A DNA stretch of 64,000 bases from a virus: IMG/VR virus record IMGVR_UViG_3300032213_000722, positions 1 through 64,000 of that record; one strand, written 5' to 3'. The position numbers and the translations under genes are program-made. Positions 14,932-24,225 of this stretch are shown here, one piece after another; within the stretch, counting starts at the first letter, position 1; each line of letters starts with the position of its first letter. The notes beneath the pieces are model-generated. The model was not told the origin of the DNA. It ran no database searches and saw only the letters and a list, made by a program, of their open reading frames with translations.

Positions 14932-16524
14932 CTATAACCATTGGGATAAATCTTCAAACGTATCACCCACTCTCATCTTCCAAGGATTCTCATCCATATT
15001 AGATGGTGAATACACACCTTCGTATGTATTTGCAGTAATTCCAGCTACTGCCATTTTTGTTAAATCAATACCTTCTTGTCTTAATCTTAACGCAGTATCT
15101 CTTACCCATAATCCAATAGAGAATGCCATCACCAAGTCATCGTTGTAACCCTTCATAGCTTGTGCTCTACCGCTTGAATATATAAATGTAAACAATTCAT
15201 CAATCAATCGAGATGAACGAACTATAACGGATTTCTCTCTGAAATAATCATCCAATTTTGATATGATTAAAGGTCTTGTATTTGATGTAGTTGAAAAACC
15301 AGCAACTAATCCTCTATCTTGTGCTCTGTATCTATTGTTTAATTGATTCTCAACATCCACATATTTTAAATCTTTACTCATATAGAATAAGTTACGATAC
15401 CCTCTATCTATTACCTGTTGTATTGTTGCCCAACCAATGTTTGCGTTTTCTATTACTAATAATGCATCATTGTATTCGGTTGATATTGCTACTAATAAAT
15501 TTCCAAAATCTTTTGTATCCATCTTACCTTTGTATTCACCAACTTGCGTTGCCGTTACAATATCCATAACGTGAAAAGTAGAATAATCGGCACCATCTCC
15601 CCTTGCAACGTCAGCTACAACCATATAAGATGCATTTGATGTTGGATATTCCCATCTCCAAAAGTTGTTATCTATACCACCTTTTGAAACAGGGTTTTGA
15701 ACATAAGTTTCTTTGTAGAACATTAAGAGTTCTGGGTCAATTACATTATCTCCAGATGAAATAAAGTCACAATCACATTCTTGTGCAGCTCCTTTTCTTC
15801 CCAACAATCTTTCTTGCTCGTCTCTCCAAGTTTGGTCTCTTTCTGGATGAACTGTCCAATGTAAACGAATTGTGTTGAATGGATTTATAGATGATTCCGC
15901 ATCACTCCATGTTTGGTGAAACCAATTACCCACACCATTAGGAGTTGAAAGGGCAATACACGCCCCACCGGTTGATAGAGTAGATTGAGCTGCTTTCCAA
16001 ATCTCATCGATATCATCAATGAAAGCTGCCTCATCAAATATTAGCAGTGATAATGCTTCCGAACGTCCTGCATCAGGTGAGGAAGCAATTGCTTTAATTT
16101 GAGAACCATTTTGTAATTTAAGTGAGAGTTTGTTATCTTCTAATGCACCACCCTTTAACCAACTAGGTAGTAACTCATACATTACTCTTACTTTTGTTAC
16201 CAAGTTCTTTGCAACCTCTTGTTTTGTTGCAATAACCAATACGTTAAAATCCGTATTGAATAGCATACTCCACAATGCATAACCTGCGGATAGTGTGGAT
16301 ATACCAGTTTGACGAGATTTAAGAACGATATTAAATCTATGGTTCTTAAATTCGGTTAGTGTCTTCTCTTGAAACGGAAATAGATGAAATGGTATTTTAC
16401 CTTTCACCGGATGTTGAATCATGCAATATTTCTTCATAAAGTGGATAGGGTCACTAGCACACTTTATGTATTCTTCTCCTATAATTTGCTTTAGAGATTT
16501 CTTTTGTTGTATTCCGTTACTCAT
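14932..16524 (-). CDS. 17: Terminase large subunit, gp17-like
   Basis: The 530-residue packaging motor has an N-terminal ATPase with Walker A LKSRQTGIST (68-77, terminase-type RxxGxS/T). Walker B is LLIFDEAAFID (160-170) and the coupling motif is ALSTPNGVGN (191-200). The C-terminal RNase H-like nuclease has MVVADVARGDGADYSTF (301-317) with catalytic Asp residues and the later IENANIG and NDDLVMAF motifs. It is shorter than T4 gp17 (610). Its start overlaps the end of the upstream gene by 4 nt (ATGA), the T4-like gp16-gp17 arrangement. It pumps DNA through the portal and cuts the concatemer. Confidence 0.95.
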   Translation of the reverse strand: MSNGIQQKKSLKQIIGEEYIKCASDPIHFMKKYCMIQHPVKGKIPFHLFPFQEKTLTEFKNHRFNIVLKSRQTGISTLSAGYALWSMLFNTDFNVLVIATKQEVAKNLVTKVRVMYELLPSWLKGGALEDNKLSLKLQNGSQIKAIASSPDAGRSEALSLLIFDEAAFIDDIDEIWKAAQSTLSTGGACIALSTPNGVGNWFHQTWSDAESSINPFNTIRLHWTVHPERDQTWRDEQERLLGRKGAAQECDCDFISSGDNVIDPELLMFYKETYVQNPVSKGGIDNNFWRWEYPTSNASYMVVADVARGDGADYSTFHVMDIVTATQVGEYKGKMDTKDFGNLLVAISTEYNDALLVIENANIGWATIQQVIDRGYRNLFYMSKDLKYVDVENQLNNRYRAQDRGLVAGFSTTSNTRPLIISKLDDYFREKSVIVRSSRLIDELFTFIYSSGRAQAMKGYNDDLVMAFSIGLWVRDTALRLRQEGIDLTKMAVAGITANTYEGVYSPSNMDENPWKMRVGDTFEDLSQWL

Positions 16525-17210
16525 ACTAAATCTTTAGGTGGCTTTACTAAATCGTAATTTTTATCTTTTAGTAACTCCCAAGCTTCATTTCTTAATTTTG
16601 TAACTTGTGCAACTTCAGCTTCTACGTTGGTAATTTCAAGCAATATTTCTGCTTTTAATTCCTCAACAGGTCTTTCCATAGTCCACTTTTCAGTTGTACC
16701 ATTTTCGTTTACATACTCATATTCCTGTCTTGCATCTTTATATGCTTGATTAAATTGAGCAAGTACATCAGTTCCGTGGTCAATCATATTTGATGTTAAT
16801 TTGTAGGTTTCATACGCATCCCACAACCCATCTACTCTTATTTCAAATTCTTTTTTAGCAAGACAAGTTGTACAATATCCTGTTTTAGATATTAACTTTT
16901 TATCTACTCTACCTAATTTGATTGTTTTACATTCAGTACCTTTACATCTATTAAGTTCTGATAGGTAATTTCTTACACTAGACATTGTTTCACTTAATGA
17001 TGATATTTGCTCCTTACCCCATTTTTTTTGTTCCCATTGAACTCCATTTGAATCAGTCCAAGTTTCTCCAACTTCTCTAGTAATATTAGCTTCTGGATTT
17101 ACTGATAATGAGATTTGTGCATTTGTTTCATATTCCTGCCCACGTAATACCATATCCGATAACTTTCTACGAGTCGGATGCATGTACTTTCGATTGAATT
17201 CTTTTGCCAT
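16521..17210 (-). CDS. Putative small terminase subunit (gp16 position) with a zinc-ribbon
   Basis: 229 residues immediately upstream of gp17 with a 4-nt overlap, the expected place for gp16. The centre contains CKGTEC (about 94-99) and YCTTCL (about 117-122), a probable Cys4 zinc-binding unit that T4 gp16 lacks. The C-terminal half (about 125-215) is a helical coiled-coil-like region (ELKAEILLEITNVEAEVAQV). T4 gp16 is 164 residues. Assignment is by gene order and helical content only; DNA recognition by the zinc unit would fit a terminase small subunit. Confidence 0.45.
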   Translation of the reverse strand: MAKEFNRKYMHPTRRKLSDMVLRGQEYETNAQISLSVNPEANITREVGETWTDSNGVQWEQKKWGKEQISSLSETMSSVRNYLSELNRCKGTECKTIKLGRVDKKLISKTGYCTTCLAKKEFEIRVDGLWDAYETYKLTSNMIDHGTDVLAQFNQAYKDARQEYEYVNENGTTEKWTMERPVEELKAEILLEITNVEAEVAQVTKLRNEAWELLKDKNYDLVKPPKDLV

Positions 17211-17232
17211 ATTATTTCCTATATATTCGTAT

Positions 17233-17242
17233 ATATAAGTAT
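17233..17242 (-). promoter_or_regulatory. Late-type promoter motif variant ATACTTATAT
   Basis: One mismatch to ATATTTATAT, 22 nt before the ATG at 17210 of the terminase unit. Confidence 0.35.
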
Positions 17243-17268
17243 ATACTTTTTGGAAAAAACGTTAAAAA

Positions 17269-20200
17269 TTATTCGTAAAAAAGACCTAATATCTGATTAA
17301 GTGGAGCGAATGCTCCTGTTAATTTGTAAGTGTTTCCGTTATATACAAATACGATACCTTCGTTTGGTACTATCTTTTCAAACCCACCCAAAGCCTGTAA
17401 TCTTTGTAGTTCCAATTTAAGTTTATCCAACTTCTTAGGGTCTCCCAACTTTCTAACATCATCAACCGTCTTATGCAATCTAGCTACCATTTGTTTAGTT
17501 GCTTCCGTTGGATTTGCAGTAAGTACGGATTCCATAAATGAAAGAACATCTGCCCCAACTCCTAAGAATATTTCTTCAAATTTCATTAGGTTATCTTTTG
17601 CTATTTTAGCTTGGTCTTTCTTTTCGGTATTGTCTGCCCAACTTCTTAACTTAGGGTCTTGTATTGTTGCTATTCTAAATCCTTTATCTCCAAATGCCCA
17701 TCTCTTAACTAAACCAATCTTTTCTTGTGCATCTAAACCTTTTGCGTTTTTATCCACAAAGTTACTCCACCAAGCTTGATGATAATCAGCTACCCCATCG
17801 GAATCAGATAACCCAAACTCACTTTGTAGTTTAGATATCATACTCATATACTTTGATTGTAGTTTTGTTAAATCCTCACTCTTTGGTAATTTTTGCATTG
17901 GAGGTCCTTGTATTGTGTATTTGGATTGAACACTTGCATTTATCTGCTTAATCATACCAGCTAATATTCTTGCTGATGTTTGGTTCTCACCAGTTATGTT
18001 ACCATCAATATCATAATCAAATGTTCCGTGAAATACTAATAGCGGTTGGTTGTATGGAATTACGTTTACCGATGTTGGGTATATTACTTCCAAATTCATA
18101 AACGAACTACCATCATTGAATACCTTTTTTCTTTGTGGTTCGGATAATGAGCCAATTGCTTTTGATAAATCTTTCATAGCAAAGTTGTAAGCATCGGTTA
18201 ATCCACCTCTACCACCAAACTTATCTGCTACCTGTCCTATTGTCATAGCACCCTCACCTTTATTCTTTAGATGCGATTTGTTACGAGCTGCAACTAATCT
18301 TCCGTTTACCCAACTGATTGCCAATGCCTGTCCATCTGTCTTTTCTCTTGCTACATCCAAATCTCCAGTAAGTGCCTTCTTAACAATGTTCTTTAGGTCA
18401 GAGAACGTAAGGTTCATTTCAATATCAAACGGATGATGCATGTGTCCATAAGCTCCACCTTCGTTTAGTATTTGTTCCGTTACATAGACGGGTGTTGAAG
18501 ATTTGAAATCATCTTTTCTCATTATGGTTTTAGCAATCAATTTGTTTGCTACTGCCATAAACGGAATGTTAATGTTTGTTCTCTTATCTTTAACAACAAA
18601 CTCCTTATATTGTTTTATAAAATCTAAAAATTTCTTTTTATTTTTTGCTAATCTCTTAAAGAAACCAGTTAGTTCTGCTGGGGATATTTGTTTACCATTA
18701 CGAGGGTCATTTAATCTTTGAAAGAAATGGTCACTCTCTCTTCCCAACTCAATATCTTCAGGTGATAATTGTGCATCTGCGTATTTTTCAATCTGGTCTA
18801 AATCCGATTTAGCCATTTCTGCCATTTCCAATAAATCATTTGGCATTGGTAAATCTTGCTTTAATATACGATTGTATTTATCAGTTTTACCATCACCATG
18901 TAAATGTAATGGTAATTCTTGGTCTACTGCTTTTTTCTTTTCTCTTTCAGATGGTATTTCATCAAAGAAAGACCAACCATCTAAATTATCTAAATAATAT
19001 CCAGCATCATCATAATCATCCCAATCGGAATTCCAGTTAGTACCAGTAGTACCACCCATATCATTATCAAATGAATTGTTGCCACTATATTCTAAAATTG
19101 TATCTTCATCAATCTCATCAACCTCCTCATACCCACTCATTCCTTTGTTCTTCAACTTTTTACTTACTTTAGCAACATCATCTGCTTTCGGTGCACCATT
19201 GATAAATCCACCCGGCAGAGATAAACCTATACCAGCTCCCCCACCCAATCCCATTTCATCCAATGCAGTTATATAATCTTCTACAATTTCATTTAAATCC
19301 TCTTCAGATATTAATGATAAGTTTGTATCCAATTCAGTATCTTCCCAAAATCTTTTTGGTTTTTTAATTTTTTTCTTTGGTTTTACTTCTTTCCAATCTT
19401 CAACTTTATGTGGGTCTTTAGCAGGGTCCAAATCACTCGTATCTATATTGGTTACTTTATAGTAAACTTTTCTAAATGTTGAATCGTTATCTCTATTTTT
19501 ACCTTTACCTCTAATCCAATCACCCTGTGGTACATGTAATTGTTTATATCCACCTTGCTTAAACCAAGGTTCTGGTTTTGCTTTATTTATCAATCTTTTT
19601 TGTCCATCCGCAACATATCCAGTTTCAGGCTCACCTGCTTCAGCTGAGTATCCGCCTAATGATGATTCATTAAATAGATTTGATTTTGGTGGTATTCTAA
19701 ATGTGGTTGCTTTCTTACCATTGATAGTTGGCATACCATGCTCATCTTTATCAATATTTTTTACAACCACTCTTTTATTCTTAAACTTACCCATTAATAA
19801 AGTATCACCTACATTTACATCTAAGTTAATATCTTCGGAAAGTTTTCTTAATTTTAATGTAATAAATTTGAAAACAGTTGCATCAAACTTTGGATATGCT
19901 TTTAAGAACCCCTCTTTCTTTTCTTCTTCAGTTCCCTTACCTAACCAATTACGAACATCAGTACCACTAATAGGATTTGATTGTGATGGTGAAGCGTAAA
20001 CGTATCCTTTATCCAAATATCCCATCTCCACCTTACCTTTATATGGAGTAAAATAGTTTCCACCTAAACGTTGCTCATCCTTCTCACCAACTACAACTAT
20101 TAAACCAGTCTTAGCTGCATCGTATGAACTTACAATTTCCGTTGGTTGGTATGGGTTTTTAACCTGAACTATTTTGTTTGATGGAATACCAAACATTTTA

Positions 20201-20433
20201 GTCATTATAGTTTTTTTCTCTCTGAAATCAAATGGAGATTTTTGGCTATCGGTTTTGTTAGATGTTGCTATATAAACATCATTCTTTCCGAATTTTGATA
20301 CAAGTTGTTTGTATGTGGCGAAATGCCCTTTATGAAACGGTTGAAATCTGCCGGAATAGACAACTATTACGTTTTCCATTTCGACAGATTCTCCTAATAT
20401 GCTTTCTACTAAAAAGTTAGATAATTCACTCAT
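17269..20433 (-). CDS. Large bifunctional protein: NMN/cytidylyl-type adenylyltransferase fused to a KxDG ligase-like nucleotidyltransferase
   Basis: 1054 residues. Residues of about 21-190 form a HIGH-superfamily nucleotidyltransferase: GRFQPFHKGH (28-37), VGEKDEQRLGG (115-125) and ISGTDVR (155-161), as in NMNAT/NadR-type adenylyltransferases. A charged linker (about 200-640) follows. The C-terminal domain has the covalent nucleotidyltransferase motifs of DNA/RNA ligases: REKTDGQAL (motif I, Lys698), MNLEVIYP (779-786), LLVFHGTFD (798-806), EGIVF (1025-1029, motif IV) and YKLTG (1036-1040, motif V). ILNE^G at 657/658 is a possible prohead protease site separating the domains. The N-terminus MSELSNFLVESILGESVE could be a packaging leader. 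Related large proteins occur in other T4-like phages, but the activity is, to my knowledge, undefined. Confidence 0.75.
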   Translation of the reverse strand: MSELSNFLVESILGESVEMENVIVVYSGRFQPFHKGHFATYKQLVSKFGKNDVYIATSNKTDSQKSPFDFREKKTIMTKMFGIPSNKIVQVKNPYQPTEIVSSYDAAKTGLIVVVGEKDEQRLGGNYFTPYKGKVEMGYLDKGYVYASPSQSNPISGTDVRNWLGKGTEEEKKEGFLKAYPKFDATVFKFITLKLRKLSEDINLDVNVGDTLLMGKFKNKRVVVKNIDKDEHGMPTINGKKATTFRIPPKSNLFNESSLGGYSAEAGEPETGYVADGQKRLINKAKPEPWFKQGGYKQLHVPQGDWIRGKGKNRDNDSTFRKVYYKVTNIDTSDLDPAKDPHKVEDWKEVKPKKKIKKPKRFWEDTELDTNLSLISEEDLNEIVEDYITALDEMGLGGGAGIGLSLPGGFINGAPKADDVAKVSKKLKNKGMSGYEEVDEIDEDTILEYSGNNSFDNDMGGTTGTNWNSDWDDYDDAGYYLDNLDGWSFFDEIPSEREKKKAVDQELPLHLHGDGKTDKYNRILKQDLPMPNDLLEMAEMAKSDLDQIEKYADAQLSPEDIELGRESDHFFQRLNDPRNGKQISPAELTGFFKRLAKNKKKFLDFIKQYKEFVVKDKRTNINIPFMAVANKLIAKTIMRKDDFKSSTPVYVTEQILNEGGAYGHMHHPFDIEMNLTFSDLKNIVKKALTGDLDVAREKTDGQALAISWVNGRLVAARNKSHLKNKGEGAMTIGQVADKFGGRGGLTDAYNFAMKDLSKAIGSLSEPQRKKVFNDGSSFMNLEVIYPTSVNVIPYNQPLLVFHGTFDYDIDGNITGENQTSARILAGMIKQINASVQSKYTIQGPPMQKLPKSEDLTKLQSKYMSMISKLQSEFGLSDSDGVADYHQAWWSNFVDKNAKGLDAQEKIGLVKRWAFGDKGFRIATIQDPKLRSWADNTEKKDQAKIAKDNLMKFEEIFLGVGADVLSFMESVLTANPTEATKQMVARLHKTVDDVRKLGDPKKLDKLKLELQRLQALGGFEKIVPNEGIVFVYNGNTYKLTGAFAPLNQILGLFYE

Positions 20434-20458
20434 TAAATATAGTATTACTCTTTATACT

Positions 20459-20468
20459 ATATAAATAT
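20459..20468 (-). promoter_or_regulatory. Late-type promoter motif ATATTTATAT
   Basis: 25 nt before the ATG at 20433 of the 1054-aa gene. Expression with late genes would fit packaging of this enzyme into virions. Confidence 0.5.
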
Positions 20469-20479
20469 AGAATAAATTT

Positions 20480-20845
20480 TTATTGGTTAGCTTGGCCGGA
20501 TGCTTGTTGTTCAGCTAATTGCTTACGAGTTGGTGCACCTGGTTGATATTGAACAGTACCCTCTTGAATGTTGATTCTACCTTGTGGATATTTTTCATCA
20601 ACTTGCTCTCCAATTTCGTTTAATTGTTGTTGATACATTTTGTATTCATCATTACCTTTTTCTAAAAACTCATCCATACGAAGCAATTCTTCTTCAATTT
20701 GTTGTTTTCTAATGTAGATTCCTCCAAACTCCTGAATTAATAAAGCAGATTTTTGGTTTAACTCTTGAATTTGTTTGATTACATCTTCATCTAATTTTGC
20801 AGTTGCAATCTCTACGTTTTGTATTTGTGGAACATCTAATGCCAT
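20480..20845 (-). CDS. Prefoldin-like coiled-coil protein (paralogue of the 24254-24535 product)
   Basis: 121 residues. A long coiled coil (about 12-85) precedes a short beta-like tail DEKYPQGRINIQEGTVQYQPG (about 83-103). The tail matches the C-terminus of the 93-aa protein at 24254-24535 (EKTYPSAEIDLADGTITYQEN) in spacing and pattern, so the two genes are paralogues. A glycosylation cassette lies between them. A role as fibre or tail assembly chaperone is a guess from the coiled-coil shape and location; no enzymatic motif is present. Confidence 0.5.
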   Translation of the reverse strand: MALDVPQIQNVEIATAKLDEDVIKQIQELNQKSALLIQEFGGIYIRKQQIEEELLRMDEFLEKGNDEYKMYQQQLNEIGEQVDEKYPQGRINIQEGTVQYQPGAPTRKQLAEQQASGQANQ

Positions 20846-20869
20846 AATATTATTGTTTTGTTTGTTTAT

Positions 20870-20879
20870 ATATAAATAT
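20870..20879 (-). promoter_or_regulatory. Late-type promoter motif ATATTTATAT
   Basis: 24 nt before the ATG at 20845. The surrounding GTATATTTATATATAAAC closely matches the motif before the paralogue at 24535, so the promoter region was probably duplicated with the gene. Confidence 0.5.
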
Positions 20880-20894
20880 ACTCTTTTTTAATTT

Positions 20895-22052
20895 TTATAA
20901 GAATTTTTCTAATTCTTTTATTACTGATTGTGGTGTTATTGATTTAGTACATTCAAATTGTCTATCCGTACCTTTGTGGTCGGGACACCAATTCCAATCC
21001 CCAGCATCTAATCTATAACGATTAAAACATCCTTCACATTTTCCTTTTGGTGCCGCAATTCTTACACAATCTTGCATCTCTGCCCAATCATATGAGAATC
21101 CACTCACCAATACCGTTGGAGTATTAACTGCCCAACTTAACCAACTTAAACCACTACCAATTCCTATAAATGCTTTTGATTTCCTAAGTTCATCAATTAC
21201 ATCACTTAAAGGACCGTTTGGATGTTTAACAATTCCAGTTGGTAATTTATTCCCCATATAATCATCTCCCTCTTTTGATATAAGTTTAACAGTGTATCCT
21301 TTTGAGTTTAACCAATCAACTACATACTGCCAACCATCTTTATTATTCCAAAATTTAGGTTGAGCCGTACCAAATACACCAATACAAATTTGTTTTAGTT
21401 CTGAATTTATTTCAATTGGATTTTGTTTTATTTTAGGTCTAATCTCCACATATTCCAATCCTAAAATATCCGAAGACATTTTTTGTAATGGTTGCTTTCG
21501 GAAATCGTTTGGATTTTTTAGTAGGTTTGGTTCATTGTTATCATTATAAAATAATCCGATTGAATACATTGCATATAAACCATCGGCCGCTTCACCTGGT
21601 TTAATAAACTCTAATTCAGGGTATTCATCTATAAATAGCTCATTCATAAATGTAGATGTTACAACTTTACAATTATGTTTTTTACGGAACTCATCTACAT
21701 ATGGAAACCAAGCCATCGTATCACCCAATGCTTTTGAATCTAATGGAATGTAAACTCTTTTATCAGTTGCATCATATAGATGTTCATACCAAAGTTTACC
21801 ATTTTGATAAATTTGTATTTTCCATTCTATAAAATATTCATGTGTACATTTTGTCCAACAATTGTTTCCAATATTAGTAGAAAATATTCGTTTACCACTT
21901 CTATTATCTATAAAATCAACAACGTATTCTGCTTTATAAGGTCCTTTGATTTCTACAAAAGCACCTTTAACAAAATTAACTGATACGTTGTTTTTTACTT
22001 CGGTTATGTTATTTATATTTCTTTTTAAATTTTCGTATATCATACGTTCCAA
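20895..22052 (-). CDS. Autotransporter-type O-heptosyltransferase (TibC/BAHT-like GT9)
   Basis: 385 residues. Residues near 123-150 contain LGDTMAWFPYVDEFRKKHNCKVV, and a later stretch reads SIGLFYNDNN, as in the TibC/BAHT-type heptosyltransferases that modify serines of autotransporter adhesins. The GT-B C-terminal part has FIGIGSGLSWLSWAVNTPTV (donor-binding region). A Cys cluster follows (GKCEGCFN ... NWCPDHKG ... FECTKS, about 338-372), the position of the iron-binding cysteines in TibC. It overlaps the upstream glycosyltransferase gene by 13 nt and is co-transcribed with it. The likely acceptor is a phage fibre or another protein rather than LPS; this is inferred from family and neighbourhood. 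Confidence 0.7.
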   Translation of the reverse strand: MERMIYENLKRNINNITEVKNNVSVNFVKGAFVEIKGPYKAEYVVDFIDNRSGKRIFSTNIGNNCWTKCTHEYFIEWKIQIYQNGKLWYEHLYDATDKRVYIPLDSKALGDTMAWFPYVDEFRKKHNCKVVTSTFMNELFIDEYPELEFIKPGEAADGLYAMYSIGLFYNDNNEPNLLKNPNDFRKQPLQKMSSDILGLEYVEIRPKIKQNPIEINSELKQICIGVFGTAQPKFWNNKDGWQYVVDWLNSKGYTVKLISKEGDDYMGNKLPTGIVKHPNGPLSDVIDELRKSKAFIGIGSGLSWLSWAVNTPTVLVSGFSYDWAEMQDCVRIAAPKGKCEGCFNRYRLDAGDWNWCPDHKGTDRQFECTKSITPQSVIKELEKFL

Positions 22053-24220
22053 GTTTTAATTGTTTGGTCTAATAATGAGAATCCCTCTGTCTGATTACTA
22101 TACATTTTGTTTGTAGTGTATCGTTTCATTGGATATTTAGCAAATATGTGGTTGTACCATAAATCACCAACATCCCATTCACAATCTGCTATTCTATCTT
22201 TCCACCATTGTTTATCTTTGTTTCGGACTAAATACGCATGTGCAAGGTCTTGGTTATGTGCAGTTTGTGAAAATAAATCATCTACCTTTTCTTTTGAACG
22301 AGATGGGTTATTTGCCAATCCAATGTAGTACACATCATCTCTTTCTGAAATGAAACATGCTTTATGAACTATATCTACAAACTCTTCTAAGCCGGTATAT
22401 ATGAACGCATCTGCTTCGAATATAAGAGTGTAATCGTATTTAGAATCCAAACTATCAACTGCGTTCTTATGTGCTAAATAACACCCATAATGCCCACCAG
22501 TTATCCAACCCAATCCAGCACCAGGCCATAATTCACCCGGCTTATTATCTTTACTTATATGTTCCGGTCTTCTACAATGTTCAATAGGTGGAATATCCTT
22601 ATACACTTCAGTTACACTTTGAGTATAATCAATTCCATACTTTTGTAATTGTTTTATAGAAGCAATACTAATATATTCTCTTGCATTAAATGGAGATGTT
22701 AATAGATGTTTAATTTGTATTCTTGGTTTCTTTCTTAGGAATGCTCTATAATATGTTTTATCAAATTGCCCATAAAAGAAATCATCAACTGCTTGAGTTG
22801 TTTCGGTTGAAATGGTATAATCATCTCCACTAATAATTCCACCCGGTTTTACTTTTTTATACCAAGAGTTTAAATCATTAGTAACTTCGGTATATGAGTG
22901 TCCTCCATCAATCATTATGTAATCAATACTATTATTCTTAAATTGATTAACTGCATTTAGTGAATCATCTTTTATAATATCAAATAATCCATAATTGTTT
23001 GATAGGAGTGTATTATCAATGAATTCAGGAAATAAATCTCCGTTATAATCTTGTATTACAGGCGTATGCCACTCTTCCGATGGACTTCCCTTAAATGTAT
23101 CTATGGTTGTAAAGTGAATACGTTTACCAGATTCTTTTATTTTTTGAACCATATAGTTGGTAGATTTACCCATCCATGCACCAATCTCCACAAATTCACA
23201 CCCATCATATCCAGCCTGAACTATATCTTTGTACATATCTTTATAACTAAACCATCCACTTATTTCACCAAATTCAGGTTTTAATTGTTCCAATATAATT
23301 TTTTTAGTTTCAGGTACATTACCATCAATATAAGTTACCAATGGATTATTATCGTATGTATCCAAATAAGTGTGTAATCTTCTAAAAATACAAGGTAGTT
23401 TATACGATAGTGCTTCTTTAATTGATAATGGATTTAATTCCCAAAGTGTTGAAAAGTAAAAGAAATCGGCCGCTGCGTAAAACTTATCAGCATCATTTCG
23501 TTCTCCCCATATTACACAATTAGATGGTTTATCTTCCATTAAAGGTTTCCAATAATCCTCAAAGTTCATAGCTTGATTTCCTACAAAGTGAAATTTGATT
23601 TTGTACTTTTCTAGTAATCTAGCTACCTCAAATATTTCAGCTTGGTTTTTGCCGGGAGCAAACAATCCCATATTGAGAACGTGCTTCCAATCTTTTTCAA
23701 ATCCCAATACCTCCTTTGCTTTATCTTTATCGTATTTGATATCTTCAATTGGATACTCCCATAACATAGTATCAATACCCAAATGTTCAAACTTTTTTCT
23801 ACTCCATTCAGATACTAAAATATATCTATCGGGTTGATAAATAATTGCATCAGGGTCTGTAAATGAACCATGTGTTGATGATATAATAAAATACTTACGA
23901 TTGGTATCCCAAATTTTATCTAATATATCATAATCCAAATCATGCTGTGGAATTTCCTGAAAGTGTATAATATCAGGTTCAAAATCATCTATAACTTTTA
24001 GTATATCCGATTTATCCTCATATAAAGTGTGAATGGGAACTAATGCTTTGATTTTGTTTTTTTGAACCACAAATGCATCACCACCACTATTTCTTACTTC
24101 AACTACCTTTATTTGGTAATCTTTGTAGAAATGTTCAATTTGCTTTAATAGGTATTGTGGAAGCCCTCCAGTAGATAAATGGGGAGCAACGTATAATATT
24201 TTTTTACGTGGATTGTTCAT
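22040..24220 (-). CDS. Three-domain sugar enzyme: GT4 glycosyltransferase, SAM methyltransferase, GT25-like glycosyltransferase
   Basis: 726 residues. Residues 1 to about 300 are a GT-B/GT4 glycosyltransferase (KKILYVAPHLSTGGLPQYLL at the N-terminus, LNMGLFAPGKNQAEIFE mid-domain, ELNPLSIKEALSYKLP near the donor site). Residues of about 325-475 are a class I SAM methyltransferase (FVEIGAWMGKSTNYM, DYIMIDGGHSY, KPGGIISGDDY). Residues of about 500-726 resemble GT25 (GGHYGCYLAHKNAVDSL, YDYTLIFEADAF). Each domain is about full length. Such fusions suggest one enzyme building and capping a glycan. It has its own TATATTTG promoter box and lies near the fibre genes. Confidence 0.75.
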   Translation of the reverse strand: MNNPRKKILYVAPHLSTGGLPQYLLKQIEHFYKDYQIKVVEVRNSGGDAFVVQKNKIKALVPIHTLYEDKSDILKVIDDFEPDIIHFQEIPQHDLDYDILDKIWDTNRKYFIISSTHGSFTDPDAIIYQPDRYILVSEWSRKKFEHLGIDTMLWEYPIEDIKYDKDKAKEVLGFEKDWKHVLNMGLFAPGKNQAEIFEVARLLEKYKIKFHFVGNQAMNFEDYWKPLMEDKPSNCVIWGERNDADKFYAAADFFYFSTLWELNPLSIKEALSYKLPCIFRRLHTYLDTYDNNPLVTYIDGNVPETKKIILEQLKPEFGEISGWFSYKDMYKDIVQAGYDGCEFVEIGAWMGKSTNYMVQKIKESGKRIHFTTIDTFKGSPSEEWHTPVIQDYNGDLFPEFIDNTLLSNNYGLFDIIKDDSLNAVNQFKNNSIDYIMIDGGHSYTEVTNDLNSWYKKVKPGGIISGDDYTISTETTQAVDDFFYGQFDKTYYRAFLRKKPRIQIKHLLTSPFNAREYISIASIKQLQKYGIDYTQSVTEVYKDIPPIEHCRRPEHISKDNKPGELWPGAGLGWITGGHYGCYLAHKNAVDSLDSKYDYTLIFEADAFIYTGLEEFVDIVHKACFISERDDVYYIGLANNPSRSKEKVDDLFSQTAHNQDLAHAYLVRNKDKQWWKDRIADCEWDVGDLWYNHIFAKYPMKRYTTNKMYSNQTEGFSLLDQTIKTWNV

Positions 24221-24225
24221 TGTAA

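Noticed and set aside
18840-19276. Plus-strand frames of 66-72 residues opposite the 1054-aa gene.
   Set aside because: No start context or recognisable motif and embedded in a well-supported minus-strand gene.
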